From Bolinopsis microptera (lineage: Eukaryota; Ctenophora; Tentaculata; Lobata; Bolinopsidae), in contig NC_087080.1 in NCBI RefSeq assembly GCF_026151205.1, positions 10,711,837-10,775,836 of the forward strand: a stretch of 64,000 nucleotides of DNA, given 5' to 3'. The first letter of the stretch is position 1. Every line of letters begins with the position of its first letter. The notes below the pieces were generated by a model, which searched no databases, had not been told where the DNA came from, and saw only the letters and a program-made list of their open reading frames with translations. Below are positions 39,201 to 46,293 of the stretch, piece after piece. The translations under genes and the position numbers were made by a program.

Positions 39201-39981
39201 TAAATTGTAGATAAACTGAAAAGCAATATCAGTTAAAATTAACTACACTAGAATCCATTCCAATTATTAAATTAAGTCAAAATGGTGAATTGTGTGGTAA
39301 GTATGTACGGTGTATAGTTGTACAGTACACACAACAGTACAATCAAACAATTCTTTTAGACTTACCTTACTACTCTCAATTACCAAATCGTCAGCAACAC
39401 TTTCTGATTCGTTTCCAGTCGAACCTTTCTTGGCCTTCCCCTTCATTTTCGCCACTTTCATCTTACCTTTCAGTACTTTCCCAAATTTCATCTTCTTATT
39501 CTTTTTTGAACTAATCAACTCTGATTGGTCAGCTGCAAATACACATGTTGTATGATTTGAAAAAAACAGTGACAACTCAAAAATGAAATATCCTAAGAAA
39601 CAAATACAAAGCCCATTCATATAGAGGTGATATGAAGAGGTTCACCTGTCATTAATCAGTAATCAACAACTGCAGAGTGCAAGCAATCTGTATTTTTAGG
39701 CAGCATCCAAGAAGCCCAACCAGCGGAATTTGGCATGAACCCAAACCACGCCCTACTGCTGACCCTAACCACAACCATATTCCACTTTGAGATATCCATG
39801 CAGGATTTCGCTGGTCAGCCTTCTTGGATAATATTAATGTTTCGTCTGTAGTTGTACCTTGATTTTCTTCAACAATCTCTGCTGCATTTTCCTCAGCATC
39901 GGGGGTAATCTCGATAGTAGGGATTTCTTGTGTGTTTGCTTCATCTAGAGATGGTATAGACTCTTCTTGTAGCTGCAGCAT
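15824..39981 (-). CDS. AHI1: AHI1 / jouberin: ciliary transition-zone WD40-SH3 protein (27 exons)
   Basis: Exons, 5' to 3': 39858-39981, 39366-39532, 39115-39178, 38859-39010, 38552-38735, 38099-38403, 37782-37971, 37496-37660, 37033-37209, 33305-33459, 32980-33138, 32600-32785, 26338-26489, 25709-25860, 20289-20393, 19847-19979, 19591-19678, 19297-19446, 18323-18401, 17894-18055, 17698-17769, 17348-17496, 17003-17097, 16718-16866, 16523-16589, 16227-16291, 15824-16002. All junctions are GT-AG and keep phase; total 3,825 nt, 1,274 aa (human about 1,196). Residues 1-450 are charged and Lys/Glu-rich. Then come a conserved block with LHPLVRIHVLD, LIAWAFLKL and KYPSTMYVTV, WD40 repeats from about 677 to 1016 (DCTARVWKNG, SYDRTLRIWD, SASEDGNVFVWLVE), and an SH3 domain from about 1091 (LHDYAAQRSDE ... 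GYFPANHV). AHI1 acts at the ciliary transition zone and is a Joubert-syndrome gene in humans. The start ATG is the first in-frame one; a further 5' exon is possible. Confidence 0.93.
18501..18662 (+). mobile_element. tRNA-derived SINE carrying a hammerhead ribozyme
   Basis: The head is tRNA-like: a Pol III box A (TGGTAGCTCAGTGG, about 18507-18520) and a box B-like GGATCGATACC (about 18552-18562), about 45 bp apart, starting GGGGCTTGGTAGCTCAG. After a short linker comes a complete hammerhead ribozyme (18597-18639), then an AT microsatellite tail. It lies in the AHI1 intron between exons 18 and 19, antisense to AHI1. The tRNA-head plus hammerhead arrangement recalls schistosome Sm-alpha SINEs; relatedness is not claimed. 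Confidence 0.75.
18597..18639 (+). ncRNA. Type I-topology hammerhead ribozyme
   Basis: All conserved parts are present in order. Stem I is CCATA (18597-18601) paired with TATGG (18635-18639). Core CTGATGA is at 18602-18608. Stem II is GTCC (18609-18612), loop TAATA, GGAC (18618-18621). GAAA is at 18622-18625. Stem III is ACAC (18625-18628, sharing the last A) with GTGT (18630-18633) around one T. The cleavage triplet is GTC, with cut predicted after C18634. Stem III is tiny and self-complementary, so activity as a dimer, as known for newt satellite hammerheads, is plausible. Sequence and pairing are observed; cleavage is inferred. Confidence 0.85.
18663..18752 (-). mobile_element. Inverted, decayed copy of the hammerhead SINE tail
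   Basis: The minus strand carries the same stem II 3' strand, GAAA, stem III, GTC triplet, TATGG and AT tail as the copy at 18597-18639. Where CTGATGA should be it reads AAAGGAC, so the catalytic core is lost. The two copies face each other across the AT-rich segment and a shared ACTGATAGTTGTGGCTAACT segment. This copy is on the same strand as AHI1. Confidence 0.6.
18994..19119. repeat. SINE-associated fragment plus (AT)n tract
   Basis: The segment GTCAAGGCGTTGTTTTACTG (18994 onward) repeats the sequence between the two inverted SINE copies. It runs into an AT dinucleotide tract of about 85 bp (about 19035-19119), inside an AHI1 intron. Confidence 0.7.
19988..20146. repeat. 15-bp minisatellite at the AHI1 exon 16 acceptor
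   Basis: About ten perfect copies of GGGGTCACCTTTAGT plus one variant. The array ends 9 bp before the first base of exon 16 (19979), so it makes up the intron 3' end on the AHI1 strand. Confidence 0.9.
20416..20459. repeat. 10-bp tandem repeat (GTGACTATAG) near the AHI1 exon 15 acceptor
   Basis: Four to five copies of a 10-bp unit lying about 20 bp upstream of the exon 15 acceptor (20394-20395) on the AHI1 strand. Confidence 0.8.
20713..21755 (-). pseudogene. Rhodopsin-type GPCR with one frame break, nested in an AHI1 intron
   Basis: Two overlapping frames, 21755-21216 and 21222-20713, together form one seven-helix receptor of about 347 residues. TM1 has LPGNIFVLW (N1.50). TM3 starts after CGLFRTWAYF. 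The DRY position reads SKL. TM5 has SELVLFVSTVWL. TM6 lacks the CWxP tryptophan (SYIPYALIYY). TM7 has the NPVLY signature. The frame changes near 21241-21250, in extracellular loop 2: frame 1 runs ...RVEF and then loses homology, while frame 2 continues EATYDCVVNP with the expected loop-2 cysteine. A single missing base explains it, so this is either a recent pseudogene or an assembly error. It is intronless and sits on the same strand as AHI1 within its 5.3-kb intron 14. Ligand unknown. Confidence 0.75.
22150..22680 (+). mobile_element. Degenerate LINE reverse-transcriptase fragment, copy 1
   Basis: Broken reading frames carry LINE-RT residues: LNRIIQWSEENNTELHGNKFE and a degraded DDT motif after SSVG. 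This matches the C-terminal RT region of CR1/Jockey-type elements. The same segment recurs at 24790-25080 and 25135-25700, so three partial copies lie in one AHI1 intron. Confidence 0.6.
23094..23880 (+). mobile_element. Non-LTR retrotransposon RT fragment (EYADD)
   Basis: The broken frame reads EYADDADFTDEDKKNLESML (motif C), then NLFVNESKTEFTPIYL, then the C-terminal IYEAQVVSVLMYNCSCWAA ... DICHRKHLRQII ... LGHVPRSDNNSPAQLAL. This is the same family as the frame at 27903-28973. It has a frame break near 23667 (stop before MLGHV) and is truncated at both ends. Located in AHI1 intron 14, antisense to the gene. Confidence 0.75.
24192..24222. repeat. Poly-C run, about 30 bp
   Basis: Uninterrupted C homopolymer. 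Its length is likely unreliable in the assembly. Confidence 0.95.
24428..24537. repeat. Perfect-arm hairpin, about 110 bp
   Basis: Arms of about 45 bp (GTTGATCAGCTGTTAATATA ... on the left and its complement on the right) surround a short centre with two ACAAGTAAG-type repeats. Probably a tiny MITE or hairpin inside AHI1 intron 14. Confidence 0.8.
24785..25085 (+). mobile_element. Degenerate LINE reverse-transcriptase fragment, copy 2
   Basis: Repeats the segment of copy 1 from the AAACTGAGCAGCGTTG word to the GATGATAATCTAAC word, with indels. Confidence 0.6.
25135..25708 (+). mobile_element. Degenerate LINE reverse-transcriptase fragment, copy 3
   Basis: Longest in-frame piece: LEQCRLSVKDCKGLISVLTL ... 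LSSVADDTRIGGT (RT motif C region), then the QWS.ENN.ELHGNK region. Its 3' end directly abuts the 3' border of AHI1 exon 14 (25709), and a similar AAGCGGAAA word occurs at the ends of copies 2 and 3, so the repeat boundary and splice donor coincide. Confidence 0.65.
27903..28973 (-). mobile_element. 5'-truncated non-LTR retrotransposon with open RT C-terminal frame
   Basis: A 356-residue uninterrupted frame. It contains the RT motif B-like SFQGDSLSGKLFTLVLAGAL, motif C YSDDCNF (a YADD variant), KEFNLFINTEKTEFTHVFL, and the C-terminal thumb region IVSIIMYNCSSWCPTAKSLE, DICHRKHLRSLL and LGHILRSADDSPAALAL. The upstream fingers and endonuclease are missing, so it is 5'-truncated as LINE copies usually are; there is no genuine ATG start. 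The C-terminal layout is that of RTE/Jockey-like elements. It sits in AHI1 intron 12 in sense orientation, and 23094-23880 is a relative. Confidence 0.85.
29215..30740 (+). CDS. Divergent rhodopsin-type GPCR nested antisense in an AHI1 intron
   Basis: Two exons: 29215-29370 (ATG at 29215) and 29841-30740 (TAA-type end after RRGYTEI), phase 0, 351 aa. Exon 1 encodes an extracellular N terminus with NxS/T sites (MNSTDTSV, PVNLT) and TM1 (LAVYIVIQNSMIIYHYY). Exon 2 starts at TM2 (LNDQVACLFILIAAVDIGS). The TM3 end has VKTINIINPFYSI in place of a DRY motif. Later helices include IPCLIVLVCMVLQIVYV, ITILIISLLYLMSFAVYSY and PLVNSALFPTILIV (NPxxY degenerate). The intron lies in intracellular loop 1 and is filled with minisatellite. 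If it is not spliced, TAG right after TM1 would truncate the protein. Ligand unknown; it looks like a lineage-specific orphan receptor. Confidence 0.7.
29386..29833. repeat. Two minisatellites forming the GPCR intron
   Basis: About 29386-29655 holds inverted and direct copies of a roughly 10-bp TAGTAGCCGG/CCGGCTACTA word. About 29668-29833 holds an 11-bp ACGTTGCATAG array. A segment AAAGCAGACCTATTAG from the exon-intron border (29373 on) is repeated at about 29520. Confidence 0.85.
30726..31860. repeat. Tandem degenerate duplication downstream of the GPCR
   Basis: The sequence that starts at the GPCR stop (AAATCTAACTGAAAACTATC, about 30732) restarts at about 31369. It shares ATCATTGGAAATG.GAACGTG and TAATAGACTGATGGAATTTG with the first copy. 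Unit about 637 bp, with many point changes and small gaps. Confidence 0.7.
32424..32496. repeat. Perfect hairpin, about 70 bp
   Basis: The arm AAAAATAGTGAAAGTAAGTC and its exact complement meet around the self-complementary centre ATTTATGA, in the AHI1 intron just downstream of exon 12 (32600). It could be a hairpin transposon remnant; a small-RNA precursor is possible but unsupported. Confidence 0.75.
33648..37074. repeat. About 58-copy, 59-bp minisatellite carrying a 5' splice site in every unit
   Basis: Head-to-tail copies of a 59-bp unit; one copy, near 34754, is 60 bp. Read on the AHI1 strand each unit is a copy of the exon 9/intron 9 junction: about 42 nt of exon (encoding LDSKTGKPLPSTL) followed by TTTAG|GTGAGTTATT. 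The most upstream unit is the real exon end (donor after 37033). Sequence variants (CACATAA/CAAATAA/CAAACAA; CTGTCC/CTGTTC/CTATCC) mark higher-order blocks, for example a 295-bp (5-unit) repeat between 35176 and 35471. All copies I read keep the GT and a GTGAGY or GTAAGT donor. Confidence 0.97.
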
Positions 39982-40279
39982 TGTTCTTTTTCTAACAATT
40001 ATTACAAGGTTATTCGGATATGGATTTCAAAGTGGCCACTACTTGAAGTTAATTTACTGATCTACAAATTTATTAAGACTTCAGAATGAGTATTAAGTAT
40101 TGAATCAAGTAAACAAAGAGTTTTTTGAGAGTTCAACGACATTATCAATGTAATAATTAAGTATAAAGCATCCTTCAAAAAATTATAAGAGCTGATGAAT
40201 ACTAATTGGTTGACTGAAACATGATAAATGCATAGAAAATAGTTAATAAATTCAGTATCTCAATAAATTGAACACAGCA

Positions 40280-41212
40280 TCAAGACTCTTTCAGGTCAAT
40301 TGTTATAGTGAGTCGTTTTGTTTTGCTGAACTTAGCTCTGATGCTCTCCTCAATAATCCTTTCAAACTGTGGAATTTTGCAACGAGTTACTGAGAAAGAA
40401 TCAGTTGTCAGAACAATATCATCATCAACTATTTCTAGATCAATGTCATTAAGAGAATCAATAAAATCAATATGAGCTTTCAGCTTGATGCAATGCCTAG
40501 GCTCTGAGAGGATTTCGGTTGAAAATTTGATTTCTTTGAGGTTTGAAGAATTCAGCTCACTGATAAGATTTGTCTTATTTTGCTTTGTGTCACTTGTTAT
40601 CTTGAAGTCCTTGTCAAAGTTCATATCATCTTCATCTTTAATATCATCAAATGGTAGTTTAACCTCAGTGGGTTCAGATTTGCTTGATGCCTTGGTATGA
40701 TTTCGGTCAGTCGGTGATCTTGTAAAGGCAGAATTCACTTTTAAAGGATTTCCCACCAGTTTTTGTGAAAACCCACAATTGTAAGACATATTATATTTCT
40801 TTGTGTCATTGTAAAAATCAATCGCTAGTTTTATAAGCATTTTTTGCAGTGATTTATCAGAACCAACTTCATCTAATACTTTAGGATTGATGCCCAAATA
40901 TTCGATGATGCTTTCTTTTCCGTTAACAACTTCTTCATAACATTCACCGCCATGAACAGAAATTGGATCATCATCGCTTTTCGGCGCAGGTACAGGAGGA
41001 AATCCACAAACATTGATAAACACCTTCTTCGAGTCCTTCTTACTCATGCCATGAATAGAAAATCTAAATTCTGCTACTTTCATTTCTGATTTTCCTTCCT
41101 CCAAGGTTTTCTTAATAAATTGCTGATACTCATCAGGATTGCTCTCGTGCATATCATCTAGCAATTTCATAATCTTTTCAGCTTCTTTCAGCATGTGATC
41201 CGGTGCCGCCAT
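40280..41212 (-). CDS. PIH1D2: PIH1D2-like PIH1 domain protein
   Basis: Intronless frame of 310 aa from ATG at 41210-41212; human PIH1D2 is about 315 aa. The N-terminal signature KLLDDMHESNPDEYQQFI resembles the PIH1D2 start. The PIH1 core follows (KKVFINVCGFPPVPAPKSDD), then a charged linker (about 170-215) and a C-terminal CS/p23-like beta domain with RHCIKLKAHID and RLTITIDL. PIH1 proteins are R2TP-type HSP90 co-chaperone adaptors, several of which assemble axonemal dynein arms. The stop lies about 300 bp upstream of the AHI1 start, same strand. An AATAAA on the minus strand near 40067 may end the transcript. PIH1D3 or another paralogue is less likely given the N terminus. Confidence 0.85.
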   Translation of the reverse strand: MAAPDHMLKEAEKIMKLLDDMHESNPDEYQQFIKKTLEEGKSEMKVAEFRFSIHGMSKKDSKKVFINVCGFPPVPAPKSDDDPISVHGGECYEEVVNGKESIIEYLGINPKVLDEVGSDKSLQKMLIKLAIDFYNDTKKYNMSYNCGFSQKLVGNPLKVNSAFTRSPTDRNHTKASSKSEPTEVKLPFDDIKDEDDMNFDKDFKITSDTKQNKTNLISELNSSNLKEIKFSTEILSEPRHCIKLKAHIDFIDSLNDIDLEIVDDDIVLTTDSFSVTRCKIPQFERIIEESIRAKFSKTKRLTITIDLKES

Positions 41213-41229
41213 GACAAATGTGAGAGCTA

Positions 41230-41640
41230 AAGAATGAAACCTTAAAGAAATAATTAGTCAGAAAGTAATTGATCAAGATATCATGAGAACGGTAAAATTG
41301 TTTATCAATTATTCATTGTTCATACATTAATGAAAAATAATTGAGCAAATGATTATGAACCTATGTAATATACACTACAGTTTAAAATGACAATGAAGAG
41401 AAGACAAGTGAGACATTTGTTATTCCAAATGATAAGGACAGAAGAGGCAGTAAATTTCTCGTTGGTCTGGAACAAGGCCAAGGTTTCAAAACTTGTAAAG
41501 TGGTCTGGGGTCCCTGGCTTGTGACTGGAGTGTGCAACATGCAGTCAGTGAAACAAGAAATTGTTCAATGAAACATTTTACAGAATCAACAAATGTAACA
41601 ATTCATTTAAATATAATGTCCACATGGTGTACACATTTTT
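41230..41640. other. Putative 5' flank of PIH1D2, nothing specific seen
   Basis: AT-rich unique sequence upstream of the PIH1D2 ATG. No RFX X-box or TATA motif could be assigned. Confidence 0.3.
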
Positions 41641-41659
41641 GTCCTTGGCTGCTAATTAG

Positions 41660-41990
41660 ATTGTGGAAGGACAGGCAACTACAAAGCAAGGAATGTGGTG
41701 GCCTGAAAGCTTTTGCACACACTAAAACGCTATTTCAGATGAGATTTTGTAGAACACATTTGGACCAAATATGAACATTTGCTGGCGGAGATAAAGGGTT
41801 TTGTTTAGGGCTGTTACTATGGATTGCATTCTTGTTGTGACATAATGGAAATTCTGCACTAATTGCTTTAATTCATGTTGTGTAATTCGAGGATATAAAA
41901 TGGAAAATGCAACTTGAAAGTAAACATTCTGTAGTAAAGATTATGGCCTTTGTGTTGATGGTTATCATAAGCTACAGATATATTAAACTT
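41660..41990. repeat. Dispersed repeat, copy A (pair at 43822-44110)
   Basis: Shares GCAAGGAATGTG, GCCTGAAAGCTTTTGCACAC, AACGCTATTTCAG and ATTATGGCCTTTGT with the segment at 43822-44110 in the same orientation, with moderate divergence. Non-coding. Confidence 0.65.
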
Positions 41991-42324
41991 ATATATTGTG
42001 TTAATTTCAGGGTGTTCCATCTCCTGTAGCTGTGACCGAAAATCAATCAGGCTTATAAATCAATATTCTAATGTCTAAAAAATTTCACGATTGGAAATAA
42101 ATATACGTAGAGGTAGAGGCTGTAATCTGTATTATATGGCTCAAAAACTTAAAGGAGAACATATATTGTATATAATATAAATTTATTTAATGAATTGATA
42201 AAATGTACTTTGTGTATAATACAACAAAAGTTAAAACCAACAATGCAATGAATATTTGCTAAAAATGTAATATATCAGAAAACAAAAAAATTTGTTGCAA
42301 ATATTAACAAGACTGTCGTTGTAA

Positions 42325-42570
42325 GTTTATAATTGGTTTTGTCAACGGTCTCTAATATTTGGAACAAAAATTATGTACGATCACGAGTATCAACCGCTGA
42401 TAAGACCGTTAATAAAAACTTAACGGGTGATACTCGTAAAATATCTGTTCCAACTCGGCGCGCGTCGGCCCTGTAGGTTGTAAACCTACAAATAAAAACA
42501 CGTTAATAAGACCCATTAATAAAACCGATAACGATTCCATTAACTTGGTGCGCGACTTGATAGATTTTAA
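42325..42570. repeat. Repeat related to the 60.0-60.3 kb segment
   Basis: Words such as CGGTC(C/T)CTAATATTTGGAACA, ACGAGTA.C and GGCGCGCG recur at 60040-60310. It also contains a palindrome CTGTAGGTTGTAAACCTACA. Confidence 0.55.
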
Positions 42571-43162
42571 ACTTACAAAAAAATCCAAATTGCAAAACAA
42601 TTTTTTTGGCTCAAAATATAATTTTAGAAACATGGTTTTTAATTTTTTTAAATAAATTAATTTTAATTTTGTATCGAAAAATTTAAATAAATAGATATAA
42701 AAACAATTACACCAGAAGAATAAAAATAATACATAATATATGATATATATAAATTTAGTAAATCATTTTATTTTTCATTAAATAGAAATTTTAAAATATC
42801 TTTAAAATTTGGGATTTTGGCGCACATTTTATGTTTTAGTTATGCAGTGCTTTAGTACTATTTCGTGGGCAATTGTTTTTATATATTTTGTTATTATTAC
42901 TTATATAAATGCATTTAATACAACTGTAGCTAAAAATTATTTTAAAATGAAACTAAAATTGTAGCCGCGCCGCGCATATTTATACTGTACTATGAAAATC
43001 GAGCGCTGAAGCAATTATTGTCATATTTTCACAAGAATACCTTTCGAGTTTTTAGTGCAATTGGTACATTCCAGCACTCCTTTTGCCTGCTTTTGCTTCC
43101 ATTTGACCATCGTCTCAATGTGTTAGACTGTCGGGACAGTCATTGTTGGCAGCATGCGTTAG

Positions 43163-43437
43163 GATCCACGGGTCCGTATTGCCCGATTTAAGTTATACAA
43201 AAGTCAGTGGATGGCCAGCGGAAGCTAGCGGCCGCCTAACGGAGATGCACTAAAATGCAGCATTTATACCTAGCGGATGGCTAGCGGAGTATAGCGGACA
43301 CCGGCGCAAACTAGCGGAGAATAGTACTAGCTTCATTAACACATCCGATAGTTTCCGCTAGCTATCCGATATTGCTGCTAGGTCCGCTAGTTTTTCTGTA
43401 ACTTAAATCTGCAAAATCGGCTATATACGGACCCGTG
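43163..43437. mobile_element. MITE-like imperfect palindrome, about 275 bp
   Basis: Ends CACGGGTCCGTAT and its complement ATACGGACCCGTG. The subterminal words GATTTAAGTTA and TAACTTAAATC also pair. The interior repeats AGCGGA/TCCGCTAG words. Non-coding. Confidence 0.65.
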
Positions 43438-43601
43438 AGGAGTACCTTTTTAAAACGAATTCTATGAGAGTAGTCAAGAAGCTTAAGTTTTGATGCTATT
43501 GTGCTCCTGATTTTGGTAGATCTTTATATAACATTTCTGACTGATTTCTTTTCTATATTTTTCACTATAACTTGAGGGCACCTCAATGAAACAATAAAGG
43601 C

Positions 43602-43617
43602 GGGGGGGGGGGGGGGC
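43602..43617. repeat. Poly-G run
   Basis: Homopolymer of about 16 G. Confidence 0.9.
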
Positions 43618-43821
43618 AAATCGTCGTTTGAATGTGGGATTATTTTGAAAAACTTATCTCCAGTACTTAACTGCGCGTTTTGCTCTAGAAACACACTTTT
43701 TTAGAGATTTAACCGGCATATCCTCTAAAATCATCTTATTTTTTCAATTTTAGGGAGCCAACATGGGGGCGCTTTTTCAGTGGGGGCGCCAACAGGCAAC
43801 ATTACGCCACTGTCTGTTAGT

Positions 43822-44110
43822 TTGATTTTGAAGGGACAGGTAACTAACGGCAAGGAATGTGCGTGCCTGAAAGCTTTAGCACACACTGAAACGCTATTTC
43901 AGTTAGTCTTTAGCAGACATTATGGGTTCTGTTTATATTTGTTACTATGGGTTGCAGTCTTGTTGTGACAGAAAGTCTACACTATAGTATACTCAAGTTT
44001 ATATTGTATAGTTTGAGGATATAAAATGCAACTTCACGATGGATATTGGTGAGCTGGTGAAAAATTATGGCCTTTGTATCAATGGTTATAATAAGCTATA
44101 AATATCCTAA
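43822..44110. repeat. Dispersed repeat, copy B
   Basis: Second copy of the repeat at 41660-41990, same orientation, lying upstream of the FAM47-like gene. Confidence 0.65.
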
Positions 44111-44505
44111 ACTTTATAGTGCTAATTAAACCTGAGTTTGAGTATTTTGAAGACTTCCACTAAAATATGTTATGAATAATGAATATAGATATTTTCTTGC
44201 ATGAAAAGTGGTTAACAATGCTCTAGTTGGAAGAATGTGTGAACAAGTCAGTAAAACAAATTTATCAGTAAACTGATCATTCAATTGATGCACTTCGACC
44301 ATGTGCACACATGAGTAGAGAAGTGGATCAAATGTTTTGTTAAGGTTAGGGTTTTAAAAGTTTCGTTACCAACCCTTGCTCAGGTTCATAATCAGTCATC
44401 AATTTTAAAAGGATGTCACGAAATTGTGTATATTTTGAATATATGATTATCAATTCCCTTCCTTTATAAATCTGATATTTACTTCAGTTATTATGAACTT
44501 CAGGT

Positions 44506-45855
44506 ATGGCTGAACAAAAATATGAACTATGGACCATCCCATCAAAGAACAAGCTTCCCAAGCACTATCCATGGTATTCTGAGAGACTGAGGCAGAAGTA
44601 TTTGTCAACCAAACCATCTGGTGCATTGCTGTCAAGTAATTGGGTCTTTGTAAAGGATGGTGGTGATGATTACAGGACTGGTATCCCTCGAGAGACAATG
44701 TCTGCTCAACCCTATTTGACAAAGAAAGATGGCTCACGCCATCCAGCAATGGCACCAAGAAATTTACCTCCTCTCAATCAAAACAGGGAGCCCTCTGCAA
44801 GAATCAGCAAAAGCTTAGACAAGCAGACAATTGCATTTTCCAAGAAAGTTCCTCGAAAAGAAGCACAAATGCAGTACATTGATGTTATTGAGGAGGGTCT
44901 GACTGGTCATCCCCTTGCAGTGTTTCCACATTATGAAGATGCTGTTGCACCTGAACTTTTTGAGGAAATCGTGGAAGCTCTAGATCCTGAGGTTCGTCAA
45001 GATAGTTCCAGTGATTTGTCTGAGTCAACTGAAAATGATTCACCAAGAGATGATGCTGTTTCCGAAGCAGAGGAATCAAAAGTGTCACAGGAATCACCAG
45101 TGCCAAACCAATTAGACTCCGAAAGCAAAACGAGTGTTGTCAATGAAAATTCTCTGCCTATTAGCTCTTTTAGATGGTACCCATCAGAGGAACCTTTTGA
45201 TGATAACAATTCTTCTCCAGGAGTCCAAGAGCGAGGCTCAGGGCACACCAAGATTCAAAGTGTCACCAAAGACTTTTGTGACTGGGTAAGAGAACTTGGA
45301 GGGGATCCAAATGATGCTCATATCAATAATATTGAAGAGAGTACTATCTTCAGTTTGTTTGCAAGTGGATATGAAACAAAACCAGCCCTCTCTGTCCCTA
45401 TACATGTTGTTCAACTCTCTGATGTTCCTTTGGAGCTCCGCAATGGAGCAATGGTATCACCTGATTTACCAAGTCTCCTCCAATATGGAATTAAGAATTT
45501 GACAATCAGACGAGGCGACACCCCTAGCAGTCACAAGGGAATTGTTTCCCGGAATCACTGGATAAGACATCAATACGGTGCCTGGTATTTACCAGTTGAC
45601 TTGTGGAGACACAAAAATACTCCAACTGGTTTAAGTGATCCTCAGGAGGACACCATGAAAACTGTCTCTGAAGCAAAACTGAAAAGCAGAGAGCTAGACT
45701 CTACCCTGGCAACGATGCATGGTGCAATGTCTTTCAGAGAGTATGTTGATAGAAAAAACAGACGGCGACCAGATTTTCTTCACTGTGTTGATCCTCTAGA
45801 GAAAGAGGAGATAAACATTAACAGTGCTAAATCAGCGCGTGGCGGATCATCATAG
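44506..45855 (+). CDS. FAM47-family-like protein
   Basis: Single coding exon of 449 aa; ATG 44506 lies just after a likely acceptor (AACTTCAG|GT), so a 5' UTR exon is expected. The N terminus contains SSNWVFVKDGGDDYRTGIP, like the FAM47 N-terminal signature. Later blocks are MQYIDVIEEGLTGHPLAVFP, an acidic Ser-rich linker (about 165-225), FCDWVRELGGDP, and FASGYETKPALSVPIHVVQL leading to DVPLELR. The C-terminal part contains QYGAWYLPVDLWR. Assignment rests on these remembered family patterns and is moderate. FAM47 proteins are poorly understood; FAM47E has been linked to arginine-methyltransferase stability. The gene is 440 bp upstream of DLEC1 on the same strand. Confidence 0.65.
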   Translation: MAEQKYELWTIPSKNKLPKHYPWYSERLRQKYLSTKPSGALLSSNWVFVKDGGDDYRTGIPRETMSAQPYLTKKDGSRHPAMAPRNLPPLNQNREPSARISKSLDKQTIAFSKKVPRKEAQMQYIDVIEEGLTGHPLAVFPHYEDAVAPELFEEIVEALDPEVRQDSSSDLSESTENDSPRDDAVSEAEESKVSQESPVPNQLDSESKTSVVNENSLPISSFRWYPSEEPFDDNNSSPGVQERGSGHTKIQSVTKDFCDWVRELGGDPNDAHINNIEESTIFSLFASGYETKPALSVPIHVVQLSDVPLELRNGAMVSPDLPSLLQYGIKNLTIRRGDTPSSHKGIVSRNHWIRHQYGAWYLPVDLWRHKNTPTGLSDPQEDTMKTVSEAKLKSRELDSTLATMHGAMSFREYVDRKNRRRPDFLHCVDPLEKEEININSAKSARGGSS

Positions 45856-46293
45856 TAAAAGTTTGCTTTAAATTTGATTCCAATTAAAATGTGCTGGAGC
45901 TGTACAAGCTGTGATTTTAAGAATGAAGATTGAGATAGATACAATTAAAGATAAAGTTTGATGAATGATGATTTTGCATCAAACTCTGCTTTTGGTATTT
46001 TGCTGTGCTGTTGATGAACTGTAAAAACTCCGACAGTTATGCCGCTGTGCTGCTGCTGCTGCATGCATATCATACTTATACTTTTGTGTTTATATGATAA
46101 TTTGAGATTATAGAAGTACGACATTATTGAGATTTTTTAGAGTTGATGTGTTTAACTGTATCAACAAGTAGCGATATCAAATTGTATGAAGATCAAATAA
46201 TTTAGCATAAATTGCAATCATATAATTTCATACTTCGTCTGTATAGTAGATTATATCATATCATATACATCATTCTTTTTACATAGTCACGTG

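Noticed and set aside
44450-45251. Minus-strand open frames opposite the FAM47-like gene
   Set aside because: Shadow frames of the plus-strand coding exon.
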